From: Diaphorobacter nitroreducens
Lineage (GTDB): Bacteria; Pseudomonadota; Gammaproteobacteria; Burkholderiales; Burkholderiaceae_C
NCBI GenBank assembly: GCA_003755025.1
Contig: RJVL01000007.1
Coordinates: 62,001-126,000 of the forward strand
Reading direction: 5' to 3'
DNA: 64,000 bases
Notes under the pieces: generated by a model
Seen by the model: the letters and a program-made list of their open reading frames with translations, nothing else
Database searches by the model: none
What the model was told of the DNA's origin: nothing
Program-made: the position numbers and the translations under genes
Part shown: piece after piece, positions 24,747-34,373 of the stretch
Layout of the letters: each line of letters opens with the position of its first letter
How positions within the stretch are numbered: the stretch's first letter is position 1

Positions 24747-25290
24747 TTACGGCGGCATCTCACCGAGTGTTCTGGCCGCCCGCTCAAGCCCGTCCAGGGA
24801 TGGCATCACGGACACGCGGTGAGACGTCCTGTGGCTATTCGGCTTGCACTTCGGCGATTGCCGATAGCGTACGAGCCAGAAGTTCTTCAATGATCGGCTC
24901 AGCGGTCGATGCATAGTCAACTTTCTGCGCCGTGCTGTTGAAGTGCCTGCGCTGGACACCTTGCATCTCGTAGTGCCGGCTCTTGCCGATCAAGGCCATT
25001 GCCAGCTTGATTTCATACGGTGACCACTGGCTGCGACCTTTATCCAACACTGGGTAGACCGACATCACGTCATACAGCGGGGTCAACTGGAAACGACCGC
25101 GTGGCAGGAGCTGAATGCTGAAGTTCTTGGCATGGCCGTGGGGCGCTCGCAGTAACCAGAGCAGCACTTGCGCCGCCATCAGCGTTTTCATGTCGGCCTC
25201 GGCGTTCACCGATTGCCGCAGCGTGCCAGCGTGCCGCCTACCGATCAGGCTGAGTGGGATCTTGAACGACCTCTCCCGCCCTGAGGCAAT
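24747..25290 (-). pseudogene. hipA-family kinase, C-terminal remnant
   Basis: The reading frame M-K-T-L-M-A-A-Q-V-L-L-W-L-L followed by G-H-A-K-N-F-S-I-Q-L-L-P and L-T-P-L-Y-D-V-M-S-V-Y-P-V is the C-terminal kinase lobe of HipA toxins (Ser/Thr kinases of type II toxin-antitoxin modules). The N-terminal half is missing: the frame opens only after a stop near 25290. The residue before G-H-A-K-N is His instead of the catalytic Asp. A TAG then interrupts the frame at 24835, and a one-base insertion precedes the last segment (L-E-R-A-A-R-T-L-G-E-M-P-P). No hipB antitoxin gene is visible. The gene is clearly inactive. Confidence 0.8.
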
Positions 25291-25530
25291 CTACGCAACT
25301 CCCGCCGAGGAGGACGGCAAGCTTGGTTCAAGCGAGGAAAGGGCCTTGAAATGTAGTCGCATGCCACCATCTGTAGTTGTTACCGAATGGGCGGCCCCTT
25401 CGCTTCCCGCTGATTGACGCCAGCGTCCTGCAGAACCCTTCCCTTCCTGACGCACACGCCAGCCATTACATCCAGTGGTTGAGCATTTCGCCCGCAATAG
25501 CGGGCTGACATTCAAGAGCAGGAGCACTCC

Positions 25531-25665
25531 ATGGCAGGAAAAGAGCGAAAGCGCGGCAACCGGGAACTAAAAAAACCTAAAAAGAAACCGGCGCCGGCAG
25601 CCCCGGCCTCCCCGGTACTGGCCAGGGCCGCAGCGACACCTGTGCAGACTTCCAAGAAGTCTTGA
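25531..25665 (+). CDS. Small lysine-rich protein (44 aa)
   Basis: ATG at 25531 after a good ribosome-binding site (CAGGAG). The product starts M-A-G-K-E-R-K-R-G-N-R-E-L-K-K-P-K-K-K-P, then an Ala/Pro-rich linker and a Ser-Lys-Lys-Ser end. I recall small proteins of similar G-N-R-E-x-K-K-P-K composition in many proteobacteria, function unknown. The strong basic charge suggests nucleic-acid binding or disorder. It lies 112 bases before the glucan synthase gene, and could be co-transcribed with it. Confidence 0.6.
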   Translation: MAGKERKRGNRELKKPKKKPAPAAPASPVLARAAATPVQTSKKS

Positions 25666-25777
25666 CAGGCGCACTGGTTCACATCGCCCAGCCGCTTCCA
25701 CAAGGGCCATCTTGCCCATCTTCTGCTCGGCGGGGTGATCGGGGCCTCCCGTGCCCGTGGCGCCCTGAAAGGCGCCC

Positions 25778-28700
25778 ATGCATCCAGTTATTCATTTAGC
25801 GTTCCGGCGCGCTATCCCAGGTCCTTGGGCCGATACCGCACCTCTGCGTGAGGAACTATTCGGCATCGAGCGCCTGGAACAGCACGCGCGCAGCCTCGCC
25901 GCGGCCCAGCGGGTCAGCGCCAGCCCGCCCCGGGTGCCTTCGCTGCACAGCCGGCTGCGCTGCAACGCCGCCGAGCTGCTGCTGGCCTACCGTGCGGGTG
26001 CTGCGGAAGTGGCTGCGGGCCGCCGCGTGGTTCCGGCCGCCGAGTGGCTGCTGGACAACTACCACGTGGTCGAGGCGCAAGTGCGCGAGATCCGCACCGA
26101 CCTGCCACCGGGCTACTACCACCAGTTGCCCAAGCTGGCAGACGGTCCGCTGGCGGGCTATCCACGCGTCTTCGGACTCGCCTGGGCCTTCGTCGCCCAT
26201 ACCGACAGCCACTTCGACCCCGCCATCCTACGCCGCTTCATCGCGGCCTATCAGGAAGTCCAGCCGCTGGACATCAGCGAACTCTGGGCCGTAGCGATCA
26301 CTCTGCGCATCGTACTGATAGAGAACCTGCGCCGGCTGGCCGACCAGATCACGGCTGGACGCGCCGCGCGCGCCGACGCGCAACGCCTCGCCGACCGTCT
26401 GCTCGAGCCAGGCGGCGCGTATGCAGCGCTGGACCGGGACATTGCAACGCGGGCGAGCGGCCCGATATCCGAACTGTTCGCCGCGCAGCTCGCCAAGCGC
26501 TTGCGCGACCAGGATCCGCGCACCACGCCGGCTCTGCAATGGCTGGACGAGCGGCTGCGCAACCAGGGTACGGATGCGGACCAGGCCATCCTGCATGCAC
26601 AACAGCGCCAGGGCGCCTCCAACGTCTCGGTACGCAACGTCATCACCAGCATGCGCCTGATGTCGGACATCGACTGGGCTGATCTGTTCGAGAGCAACAG
26701 TCTCGTTGATGCGCGCCTGCGGGCCGTCAGCGCCTTCGCAGAGATGGATTTTCCGACACGCAACCGCTACCGCGCTGCGATCGAGCAACTGGCACGAGGT
26801 TCACCCCTGTCCGAACTCGCGATTGCTGAGCGGGCGTTGGCACTGGCGGCTTCGCAAATGACGTCCGAGCTTCGCGTCCATGACGCCAGCATGACAGATC
26901 CCGGCCATTACCTGATCGCCGAGGGGCGCGGCGAATTGGAGCAGGCCATTGGATTCAGGCCGCCGCTGGCCATGCGCATCGACCGCTTCAACATCCGCCT
27001 CGGGCTTGGCGGCTACGTAGCCGCCATCCTCGCGTTGGCAGCGATGCTGCTGGGCCTGGCGTTCTGGGCCGTCTTCGCCACAGGTGCCTCGGCGGCAGCT
27101 CCCGCCGGGCTGCTGGCGGCGCTTGCGCTGGCCGCATTCCTGCCCGCCACCGAGGTGGCTACAGCCTTCGTCCAGCGAGCAATCGCCGCGCGCGCTGGCC
27201 CCGTGGGACTCCCTGCCCTGGCGTTGGTCGACGGGGTTCCTGCGAACCTGCGCACACTGGTCGTCGTGCCCACGCTGCTGTCCAGCGAGGCGGAGCTGCG
27301 CAGCCACATCGAGAGCCTTGAGGTCCACCATCTGGCCGGCGCAAGTGGCGACCTGTCTTTTGCCCTGCTGTCGGACGGCCTCGATGCGGACACGGAGGTG
27401 CAGGACGGAGACGCCCACCTGATCGGCATCGCGCAGAAGGCCATCGCCATCTTGAACCAACGGCACGGCCCGGCCCCGGGCGGCAAACGCTTCTACCTGT
27501 TGCACCGACGGCGCCAGTTCAACGCCAGCGAGAGCTGCTGGATGGGCTGGGAGCGCAAGCGCGGCAAGCTACACGAACTCAACCGGCTGCTGCGCGGCGC
27601 CACCGACACCAGCTTCATGCCACTCGATGGCGGCGCGCAGCCCGACATCCTGGCCGGCGTGCGCTATGTCATCACGCTGGATGCCGACACCCGGCTGCCG
27701 CGCGACGCGGCGCTGCGCCTGATAGGCAAGATGGCCCACCCCTTGAACCGCGTCCGTTGGAACGATGCCGAACAGCGCGTGGTGGGCGGCCACGCCATCC
27801 TGCAGCCACGCGTAACGCCGGCGCTGCCGTTGGGCCGCGATGGCTCGCTCTACCAGCGGCTGTCGTCCGGCGCGGGCGGCATGGACCCCTACGCATCCGC
27901 AGTGTCCGACGTCTACCAGGACCTGTTCGGCGAAGGCTCCTACACCGGCAAGGGCATCTACGACGTCGATGCCTTCGAGGCCGCGCTAGCCGGGCGCATT
28001 CCCGAGAACACAATGCTCAGTCACGACCTGTTCGAGGGCGTGTTCGCGCGCGCGGGCCTCGCGTCGGACGTCGAGGTGGTCGAGGAATTCCCGGCCCGTT
28101 ACGACGTCGCCGCACGACGCCAACACCGCTGGACGCGCGGCGACTGGCAGCTCCTGCCCTGGGTTCTCGGGCGGCGCCACGCGGGCGCGGCCGTGCCGCC
28201 GGTGGGCCGCTGGAAGATGATCGACAACCTGCGGCGGTCCTTGCTGGCGCCCACGAGCCTGCTGGCCTTCGCGCTGTGCGCCTGGCTGCCCTGGCCTCAA
28301 TCACTGCAGGCCATGGGGCTGCTGGTGCTGGCGCTGGCCGTGCCAGCCTTCCTGCCCAGCCTGGCGGGGCTGGGGCCGCCGCGCGCAGGCATCGGGCTGG
28401 GCAGCCACCTGCGCCTGCTGGCCAGCGATCTTCGGATGGCCGCGCTGCAGGCGGCCTGGACGCTGACCCTGCTGCCTGACCAGGCCTGGCGCGCTCTGGA
28501 CGCCATCACGCGCACGCTGATCAGGCTGTACGCGACCCATCGACACCTGCTGGAATGGACCACCGCCGCCCAGTCCGCCGGTCGCCCGCGGCCCGGCGTA
28601 GCGGGCTTCTATGGGCAAATGGCCGGCGGCGTGCTGCTGGCCGTGGCATTGGCCGTGGGCGTTGGCGTGTTCTCGTCCGCTGCATGGCCCATGGCATTGG

Positions 28701-31700
28701 GTCTGCTGGTGCTCTGGCTCGCGGCGCCGGCCCTGGCTTGGCGCGCCAGCCGCCGCCCGCCGCTCGTGCCATCCGGCGCGCCCCAACTCGCCGATGCCCT
28801 GGCCCTGCGGCGCACGGCACGGCGCACCTGGCGCTTCTTCGAGACCTTCGTGACGCCGGCCGAGCACATGCTGCCGCCGGACAACTTCCAGGAAGACCCG
28901 AAGCCGGTGGTCGCGCACCGCACCTCCCCCACCAACGTCGGCCTGTACCTGCTGTCGGCGGTGGCGGCCCGTGACTTCGGATGGGCTGGAGCACTGCAGA
29001 CCTGCGAGCGCCTGGAAGCGACTTTCGCCACCCTGCAGACGCTGGAGCGGTTCCGAGGCCATTTCTACAACTGGTACGACACGCGCACGACCCGGGTGCT
29101 GGCACCGGCCTATGTGTCGTCGGTGGACAGCGGCAACCTGGCGGGCCACCTGATCGCGCTGGCCAACGCCTGCGAGGAATGGATGGGTGCGCCGCTACCG
29201 GCCGACTGGACGGAGGGCGCCAGCGATGCACTCGCGCTGGCCCGCGAGTCGGCGTCTGCCAAACCCGCGGCCCAGGGGCCGCAGGGCCAGCGGCTGCGGG
29301 CCATCCTCGATGACATCGACGCCGGGCTACAGAGTCCTGCCGGCCTGTTGCTGCCGGTACTCCAGCGTTTGGCCAACAAGGCAGCAGAAGAAGCGCGTGG
29401 GCTGGTTTCGGCAGTGCATGCGGAGGGCGACGACCTTCTATTCTGGATCGATACGCTGCGCGGGCGGATCAAGCAGCAGGCGCGCGACGCCGCGTCACTC
29501 GCCGCCGCGGCGCATAGCCTCGATGCCCGCTGGCAAGCCCTGGCGCAACAGGCCCGCACGCTGGCGCTCGACATGGACTTCGCCTTCCTGCTGGACCCCG
29601 AGCGCAAGCTGCTGTCCATCGGTTATGCCGCGGTGGAGAACGTACTCGACGCCAACTGCTACGACCTGCTGGCGTCCGAAGCGCGGCTGGCAAGCCTGTT
29701 CGCGATCGCCAAGGGCGAGGTGCCCACGCGCCACTGGTTTCGCCTGGGCCGTAGCGCCATCCCCGTGGGCCACGGATCGGCCCTGGTGTCCTGGTCCGGG
29801 TCGATGTTCGAGTACCTGATGCCCTCGCTGGTGATGCGTGCGCCGGCCGGCAGCCTGCTGGAGCAGACCAACCGCCTGATCGTGCAGCGCCAGGTGGCCT
29901 ACGGCCGGCAGATTGGCGTGCCATGGGGCATCTCCGAATCGGCCTACAACGCCCGCGACCTGGAATTCACCTACCAGTACTCCAACTTCGGCGTGCCGGG
30001 CCTGGGCCTCAAGCGCGGCCTGGCCGAGGACCTGGTGATCGCGCCCTACGCCACAGGTCTAGCCAGCATGGTCGATGCACCGCTCGCGCAGCGAAACTTC
30101 GAGCGCCTGCAGGCGCTGGGCGCGCTTGGGCGCCATGGCTTCTACGAGGCACTGGACTTCACGCGCGCCCGGCTGCCCAGCGGATCACAGGTCGCCATCG
30201 TGCGCAACTTCATGGCGCACCACCAGGGCATGACGCTGGTCGCCATCGCCAACACGCTGCAGGGCGCGCGCATGCGAGAACGCTTCCATCGTGAGCCGAT
30301 GATCCAGGCCTGCGAACTGCTGCTGCAGGAGCGCATGCCGCGCCTCGTCGCCGTGGCGCACGCGCGCGCCGAGGAAGTGCCATCCGGCGCGTCCGAGCCG
30401 CATGGCGACCTGAACGCGGTGCGGCGCATAAGCATGTCGACCATGGCCGCACCCGCCACGCACCTGCTGTCCAACGGGCGCTACGCCGTCATGCTGACCG
30501 CGGCGGGCACGGGCTACAGCCGCTGGCGCGACCTGGCCGTGACCCGCTGGCGCGAAGACGCGACCCGCGACGACTGGGGCGCCTACGTCTACCTGCGAGA
30601 CACGGACAGCGGCCGGGTCTGGTCCGCCGCGGCACAGCCCCTGGGCGTGGCGACCGACAGCCATGAAGTGGTCTTCGCCGAGGATCACGCCGCCTTCACG
30701 CGGCACGACGGCAGCCTGACGACCACGATGGAGGTGGTGGTGTCGGCCGAAGCCGACGGCGAAGTGCGCCGTGTCACGGTCGTCAACACCGGCCGCAAGG
30801 CGCGTGAGGTCGAACTCACCTCCTACGCCGAGGTGGTGCTGGCGCCGCCCGCGGCCGACGATGCCCATCCGGCCTTCGCCAAGATGTTCGTGCAGACCGA
30901 ATACCTGCCCGAGTTCGGCGCCCTGATCGCCACGCGCCGCCCGCGCACGCCGGACGAGCCACCGGTTTGGGCCGCGCATTTCGCGGTCGTCGAAGGCATC
31001 GCCACAGGCCCAGCGCAGTACGAATCCGACCGGGCGTGCTTCCTGGGTCGGGGCCGCACGGCCGCCACGGCGCAGGCCATGGGAGACGGCGCCGCGCTGT
31101 CCGGCACGGCCGGCACGGTGCTGGACCCAGTCTTCTCGGTGCGCCACCGCGTGCGCATCGCCCCGGGCCAGATGGCGCGGCTGGCCTTCTGGACGCTGGT
31201 GGCTCCCACGCGCGAGGCGCTGCTCGACCTGGTCGACCAGCATCACGACCGCAGTGCCTTCGAGCGCGCACGCACGCTGGCCTGGACCCAGGCCCAGGTG
31301 CAGTTGCGGCACATCGGCATCGAGGCCGACGAAGCCGCGGATTTTCAGCGGCTGGCCGCGCCCATCCTATATGCCGACGCACGCTTTCGCGCGCCGGCCG
31401 AAGCGATCACACGAGGCGCCGGCCCGCAGTCTGGCCTGTGGCGGCACGCGGTCTCGGGCGACTTGCCGATCGTGCTGCTGCGCATCGACGAAATCGAGGA
31501 CATCGCCCAGGTGCGCCAACTGCTGCGCGCGCACGAGTACTGGCGTATGAAGGGACTGAGCGTCGACCTGGTGATCGTCAACGAGCGCGCCTCGTCCTAT
31601 GTGCAGGACCTGCAGACAGCCATCGAGACCGCCGTGCGCCGCAGCCAGTCACGCCCCCGCCTCGACGGTGAGGCGATGGCCCGGGGTGTGGTCCATACGC

Positions 31701-34318
31701 TGCGCGCAGACTTGATGGACGCGTCGGCCCGCGGCCTGCTACAGTCAGCAGCCCGCGTGGTGCTGCTGGCGCGTCGGGGCGACATCGCCCGGCAAATTGC
31801 GCGACTGCCCGAGGCGACGCTCACCGCGAGCTCTGCGCTCAAATCGGCCGCGCAGCTGCCATCCTCCGCCCTGCCTAGGCAGGCGCAGGGCCCGAACACA
31901 GCGCGGCTGGAGTTCTTCAACGGACTCGGCGGCTTCGACCTCGACGGCCGCGAATACGTGACCGTCCTCGCCGATGGCCAGACCACACCCGCACCCTGGA
32001 TCAACGTCATCGCCAACCCGGGCTTCGGCTTCCAGGTCTCGGCCGACGGCAGCGCCAGCACCTGGGCCGGCAACAGCCGGGAGAACCAACTCACCCCATG
32101 GTCCAACGATCCGGTGACCGATCCCACCGGCGAGGCCTTCTTCGTGCGCGACGAGGCGAGCGGCCAGCTCTGGAGCCCTACGGCGCAGCCGATCCGCGAC
32201 GGCGGCATCTATGTTGCGCGCCACGGCCATGGCTACAGTCGCTTCACGCACGAGGCGCATGGTATCGCGCTGGAACTACTGCAATTCGTACCGCTGGAAG
32301 ACCCTGTCAAGGTGTCGCGCCTCACCTTGCGCAACCGCGGCGCACAGACGCGGCGCCTGTCAGTCACGGCCTATGCAGAATGGGTGCTGGGCGCCTCGCG
32401 GGCCGCCTGCGCGCCTTTCATCCTGACCGAGGCCGATGCGGCCAGTGGCGTGCTGCTGGCGCGCAACCCCTGGAGCACAGCCTTCCCGGGCCGCGTTGCC
32501 TTTGCCGACCTCGCGGGCCGGCAGAGCGCCTGGACCGCCGACCGCACGGAATTCCTGGGCTGTTACGGCAGCCTGGCGGCACCGGCGGCATTGCGGAGCC
32601 TGGCAACCCTGTCCGGCGCGGTGGGCCCAGGCCTGGACCCCTGCGCTGCGCTGCAGTGCAGCCTGGTGCTGCGTCCCGGCGAATCAGTGGACGTGATCGC
32701 CCTGCTCGGGCAATGCGGCAACGCGCAGGAGAGCGTGGCGCTGGCGGCGCGCTGGCGAGAGGCCAACCTGGACGCCGAACTGCGGCGGGTGCGAGACCAT
32801 TGGGATGCCCTGCTGGGCGCCGTGCAGGTGCGCACGCCCGACCGCGCGATGGACATCCTGCTCAATGGCTGGCTGCTCTACCAGACACTGGTCTGCCGCA
32901 TCTGGGCCCGCTCGGCCTTCTACCAGGCCAGCGGCGCCTACGGCTTTCGCGATCAGCTCCAAGACGGTATGGCGCTGGCCTTCGCGCGGCCCGAAGAGAC
33001 GCGCCGACACCTGCTGCGCGCCGCGGGCCGCCAGTTCGTGGAGGGCGACGTGCAGCACTGGTGGCTGCCGCATTCGGGCCAAGGCGTGCGCACACGCATT
33101 TCGGACGATCGCGTCTGGCTAGCCTTCGCCGCGGCCAGCTACGTCGCCGTCTCGGGCGATGCGGCAGTGCTGGACGAATCCATCGCCTTCCTGGAAGGCC
33201 CCGTGCTGCAGGACGGCGAGCATGACGCCTTCTTCCAGCCCATGCAGGCCTGCGCCTCGGCGACGCTGTTTGAGCACTGCGCGCGCGCATTGGACCAGAG
33301 CATCGCGCTCACTGGCAAATTGGGTCTGCCGCTGATAGGGACCGGCGATTGGAACGACGGCATGAACCGCGTAGGCCAGGATGGCCGGGGGCAGAGCGTG
33401 TGGCTGGGTTGGCTGCTGGTGCGCACGCTGGCCCTCTTCAACCCGCTGGTGGAGGCGCGCGACCCCGCCCGTGCTGCACGCTGGCGCGCCCATGCCCAGG
33501 CTGTGACTGCCGCGCTGGAGCGCGAGGCCTGGGACGGTGCCTGGTACCGGCGCGCCACCTTCGACGACGGCACTTGGCTGGGCACCCGCGACAACGAGGA
33601 ATGCCGCATCGATTCAATCGCCCAATCCTGGGCCGTACTGTCTGGTGCGGCCGATCCGGACCGCGCCCAGGCCGCGATGGAATCACTGCGCGCACACCTG
33701 CTGGTGCCGGATCCTGGGCTGGCGCTGCTCTTCACCCCGCCCTTCGACCGCCCTCCCCGCGACCCCGGCTACATCGTGGGCTACCCACCAGGCCTGCGCG
33801 AAAACGGCGGCCAGTACAGCCACGCGGCCATGTGGGCCATTCTGGCGCTCACGCAATTGCGCGCCGACCCGCAGGCGGGCACGCACGCCCACGCGCTGTT
33901 CAAGCTGGTCAACCCCATCAACCATGCACGCACACCGCAAGATGCGGCGCGCTACCGCGTGGAGCCGTACGTGGTGGCGGCCGACGTGTATTCGGTGCCG
34001 CCGCACGAAGGCCGGGGCGGCTGGACCTGGTACACCGGCGCCGCCGGCTGGATGCACCGAGCTGGCATGGAAGGGATCCTGGGCATTCGCCGCGAAGGTG
34101 AAGTACTCGTCATTGATCCATGCATCCCAGCCGAATGGCCCGGTTTCGAGGCCGAGGTCGTCCTCGGCGCGACGCGCTACACCATCCAGGTCGAATCGCC
34201 GGGGATGCACTGCGCTGGTATCTCGTCGGCGGTCCTGGACGGTGTGGCGCTGGCCTTCGGCGGCGCCGTACACGTACCGGTCACCCCAGGCGACCATCTA
34301 TTGGTGATCACACTGTGA
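25778..34318 (+). CDS. ndvB: Cyclic beta-1,2-glucan synthase (NdvB/Cgs type)
   Basis: 2846 residues, full family length. Order of parts: an N-terminal cytoplasmic region; membrane helices near residues 410-460; a GT84 glycosyltransferase domain with T-L-D-A-D-T-R-L-P (about residue 635) and R-Q-H-R-W-T-R-G-D-W (about residue 781); further helices near 825-875 and 945-990; two glycosyltransferase-36-type beta-sandwich domains with linkers; and a C-terminal GH94 phosphorylase-like domain with G-T-G-D-W-N-D-G-M-N-R (about residue 2521, catalytic Asp). Family members initiate, elongate, cyclise and trim beta-1,2-glucan from UDP-glucose at the inner membrane, giving periplasmic osmoregulated glucans. 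The export partner NdvA is not adjacent. A histidine kinase gene follows 55 bases downstream on the same strand. No frameshift is visible. Confidence 0.9.
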   Translation: MHPVIHLAFRRAIPGPWADTAPLREELFGIERLEQHARSLAAAQRVSASPPRVPSLHSRLRCNAAELLLAYRAGAAEVAAGRRVVPAAEWLLDNYHVVEAQVREIRTDLPPGYYHQLPKLADGPLAGYPRVFGLAWAFVAHTDSHFDPAILRRFIAAYQEVQPLDISELWAVAITLRIVLIENLRRLADQITAGRAARADAQRLADRLLEPGGAYAALDRDIATRASGPISELFAAQLAKRLRDQDPRTTPALQWLDERLRNQGTDADQAILHAQQRQGASNVSVRNVITSMRLMSDIDWADLFESNSLVDARLRAVSAFAEMDFPTRNRYRAAIEQLARGSPLSELAIAERALALAASQMTSELRVHDASMTDPGHYLIAEGRGELEQAIGFRPPLAMRIDRFNIRLGLGGYVAAILALAAMLLGLAFWAVFATGASAAAPAGLLAALALAAFLPATEVATAFVQRAIAARAGPVGLPALALVDGVPANLRTLVVVPTLLSSEAELRSHIESLEVHHLAGASGDLSFALLSDGLDADTEVQDGDAHLIGIAQKAIAILNQRHGPAPGGKRFYLLHRRRQFNASESCWMGWERKRGKLHELNRLLRGATDTSFMPLDGGAQPDILAGVRYVITLDADTRLPRDAALRLIGKMAHPLNRVRWNDAEQRVVGGHAILQPRVTPALPLGRDGSLYQRLSSGAGGMDPYASAVSDVYQDLFGEGSYTGKGIYDVDAFEAALAGRIPENTMLSHDLFEGVFARAGLASDVEVVEEFPARYDVAARRQHRWTRGDWQLLPWVLGRRHAGAAVPPVGRWKMIDNLRRSLLAPTSLLAFALCAWLPWPQSLQAMGLLVLALAVPAFLPSLAGLGPPRAGIGLGSHLRLLASDLRMAALQAAWTLTLLPDQAWRALDAITRTLIRLYATHRHLLEWTTAAQSAGRPRPGVAGFYGQMAGGVLLAVALAVGVGVFSSAAWPMALGLLVLWLAAPALAWRASRRPPLVPSGAPQLADALALRRTARRTWRFFETFVTPAEHMLPPDNFQEDPKPVVAHRTSPTNVGLYLLSAVAARDFGWAGALQTCERLEATFATLQTLERFRGHFYNWYDTRTTRVLAPAYVSSVDSGNLAGHLIALANACEEWMGAPLPADWTEGASDALALARESASAKPAAQGPQGQRLRAILDDIDAGLQSPAGLLLPVLQRLANKAAEEARGLVSAVHAEGDDLLFWIDTLRGRIKQQARDAASLAAAAHSLDARWQALAQQARTLALDMDFAFLLDPERKLLSIGYAAVENVLDANCYDLLASEARLASLFAIAKGEVPTRHWFRLGRSAIPVGHGSALVSWSGSMFEYLMPSLVMRAPAGSLLEQTNRLIVQRQVAYGRQIGVPWGISESAYNARDLEFTYQYSNFGVPGLGLKRGLAEDLVIAPYATGLASMVDAPLAQRNFERLQALGALGRHGFYEALDFTRARLPSGSQVAIVRNFMAHHQGMTLVAIANTLQGARMRERFHREPMIQACELLLQERMPRLVAVAHARAEEVPSGASEPHGDLNAVRRISMSTMAAPATHLLSNGRYAVMLTAAGTGYSRWRDLAVTRWREDATRDDWGAYVYLRDTDSGRVWSAAAQPLGVATDSHEVVFAEDHAAFTRHDGSLTTTMEVVVSAEADGEVRRVTVVNTGRKAREVELTSYAEVVLAPPAADDAHPAFAKMFVQTEYLPEFGALIATRRPRTPDEPPVWAAHFAVVEGIATGPAQYESDRACFLGRGRTAATAQAMGDGAALSGTAGTVLDPVFSVRHRVRIAPGQMARLAFWTLVAPTREALLDLVDQHHDRSAFERARTLAWTQAQVQLRHIGIEADEAADFQRLAAPILYADARFRAPAEAITRGAGPQSGLWRHAVSGDLPIVLLRIDEIEDIAQVRQLLRAHEYWRMKGLSVDLVIVNERASSYVQDLQTAIETAVRRSQSRPRLDGEAMARGVVHTLRADLMDASARGLLQSAARVVLLARRGDIARQIARLPEATLTASSALKSAAQLPSSALPRQAQGPNTARLEFFNGLGGFDLDGREYVTVLADGQTTPAPWINVIANPGFGFQVSADGSASTWAGNSRENQLTPWSNDPVTDPTGEAFFVRDEASGQLWSPTAQPIRDGGIYVARHGHGYSRFTHEAHGIALELLQFVPLEDPVKVSRLTLRNRGAQTRRLSVTAYAEWVLGASRAACAPFILTEADAASGVLLARNPWSTAFPGRVAFADLAGRQSAWTADRTEFLGCYGSLAAPAALRSLATLSGAVGPGLDPCAALQCSLVLRPGESVDVIALLGQCGNAQESVALAARWREANLDAELRRVRDHWDALLGAVQVRTPDRAMDILLNGWLLYQTLVCRIWARSAFYQASGAYGFRDQLQDGMALAFARPEETRRHLLRAAGRQFVEGDVQHWWLPHSGQGVRTRISDDRVWLAFAAASYVAVSGDAAVLDESIAFLEGPVLQDGEHDAFFQPMQACASATLFEHCARALDQSIALTGKLGLPLIGTGDWNDGMNRVGQDGRGQSVWLGWLLVRTLALFNPLVEARDPARAARWRAHAQAVTAALEREAWDGAWYRRATFDDGTWLGTRDNEECRIDSIAQSWAVLSGAADPDRAQAAMESLRAHLLVPDPGLALLFTPPFDRPPRDPGYIVGYPPGLRENGGQYSHAAMWAILALTQLRADPQAGTHAHALFKLVNPINHARTPQDAARYRVEPYVVAADVYSVPPHEGRGGWTWYTGAAGWMHRAGMEGILGIRREGEVLVIDPCIPAEWPGFEAEVVLGATRYTIQVESPGMHCAGISSAVLDGVALAFGGAVHVPVTPGDHLLVITL

Positions 34319-34373
34319 AGAACGCCTTTCCGATCCAGCCGTTGGGCCATTTGTCCCCTGCAAGGAGTATTGT

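Noticed and set aside
24835-25209. A 124-residue complete hypothetical protein
   Set aside because: Similarity to HipA continues beyond both ends of this open frame, showing that it is part of a decayed larger gene.
28301-29149. Several minus-strand frames of 230-375 codons inside ndvB
   Set aside because: The 2846-codon frame is continuous and has conserved domains throughout, so these are shadows.
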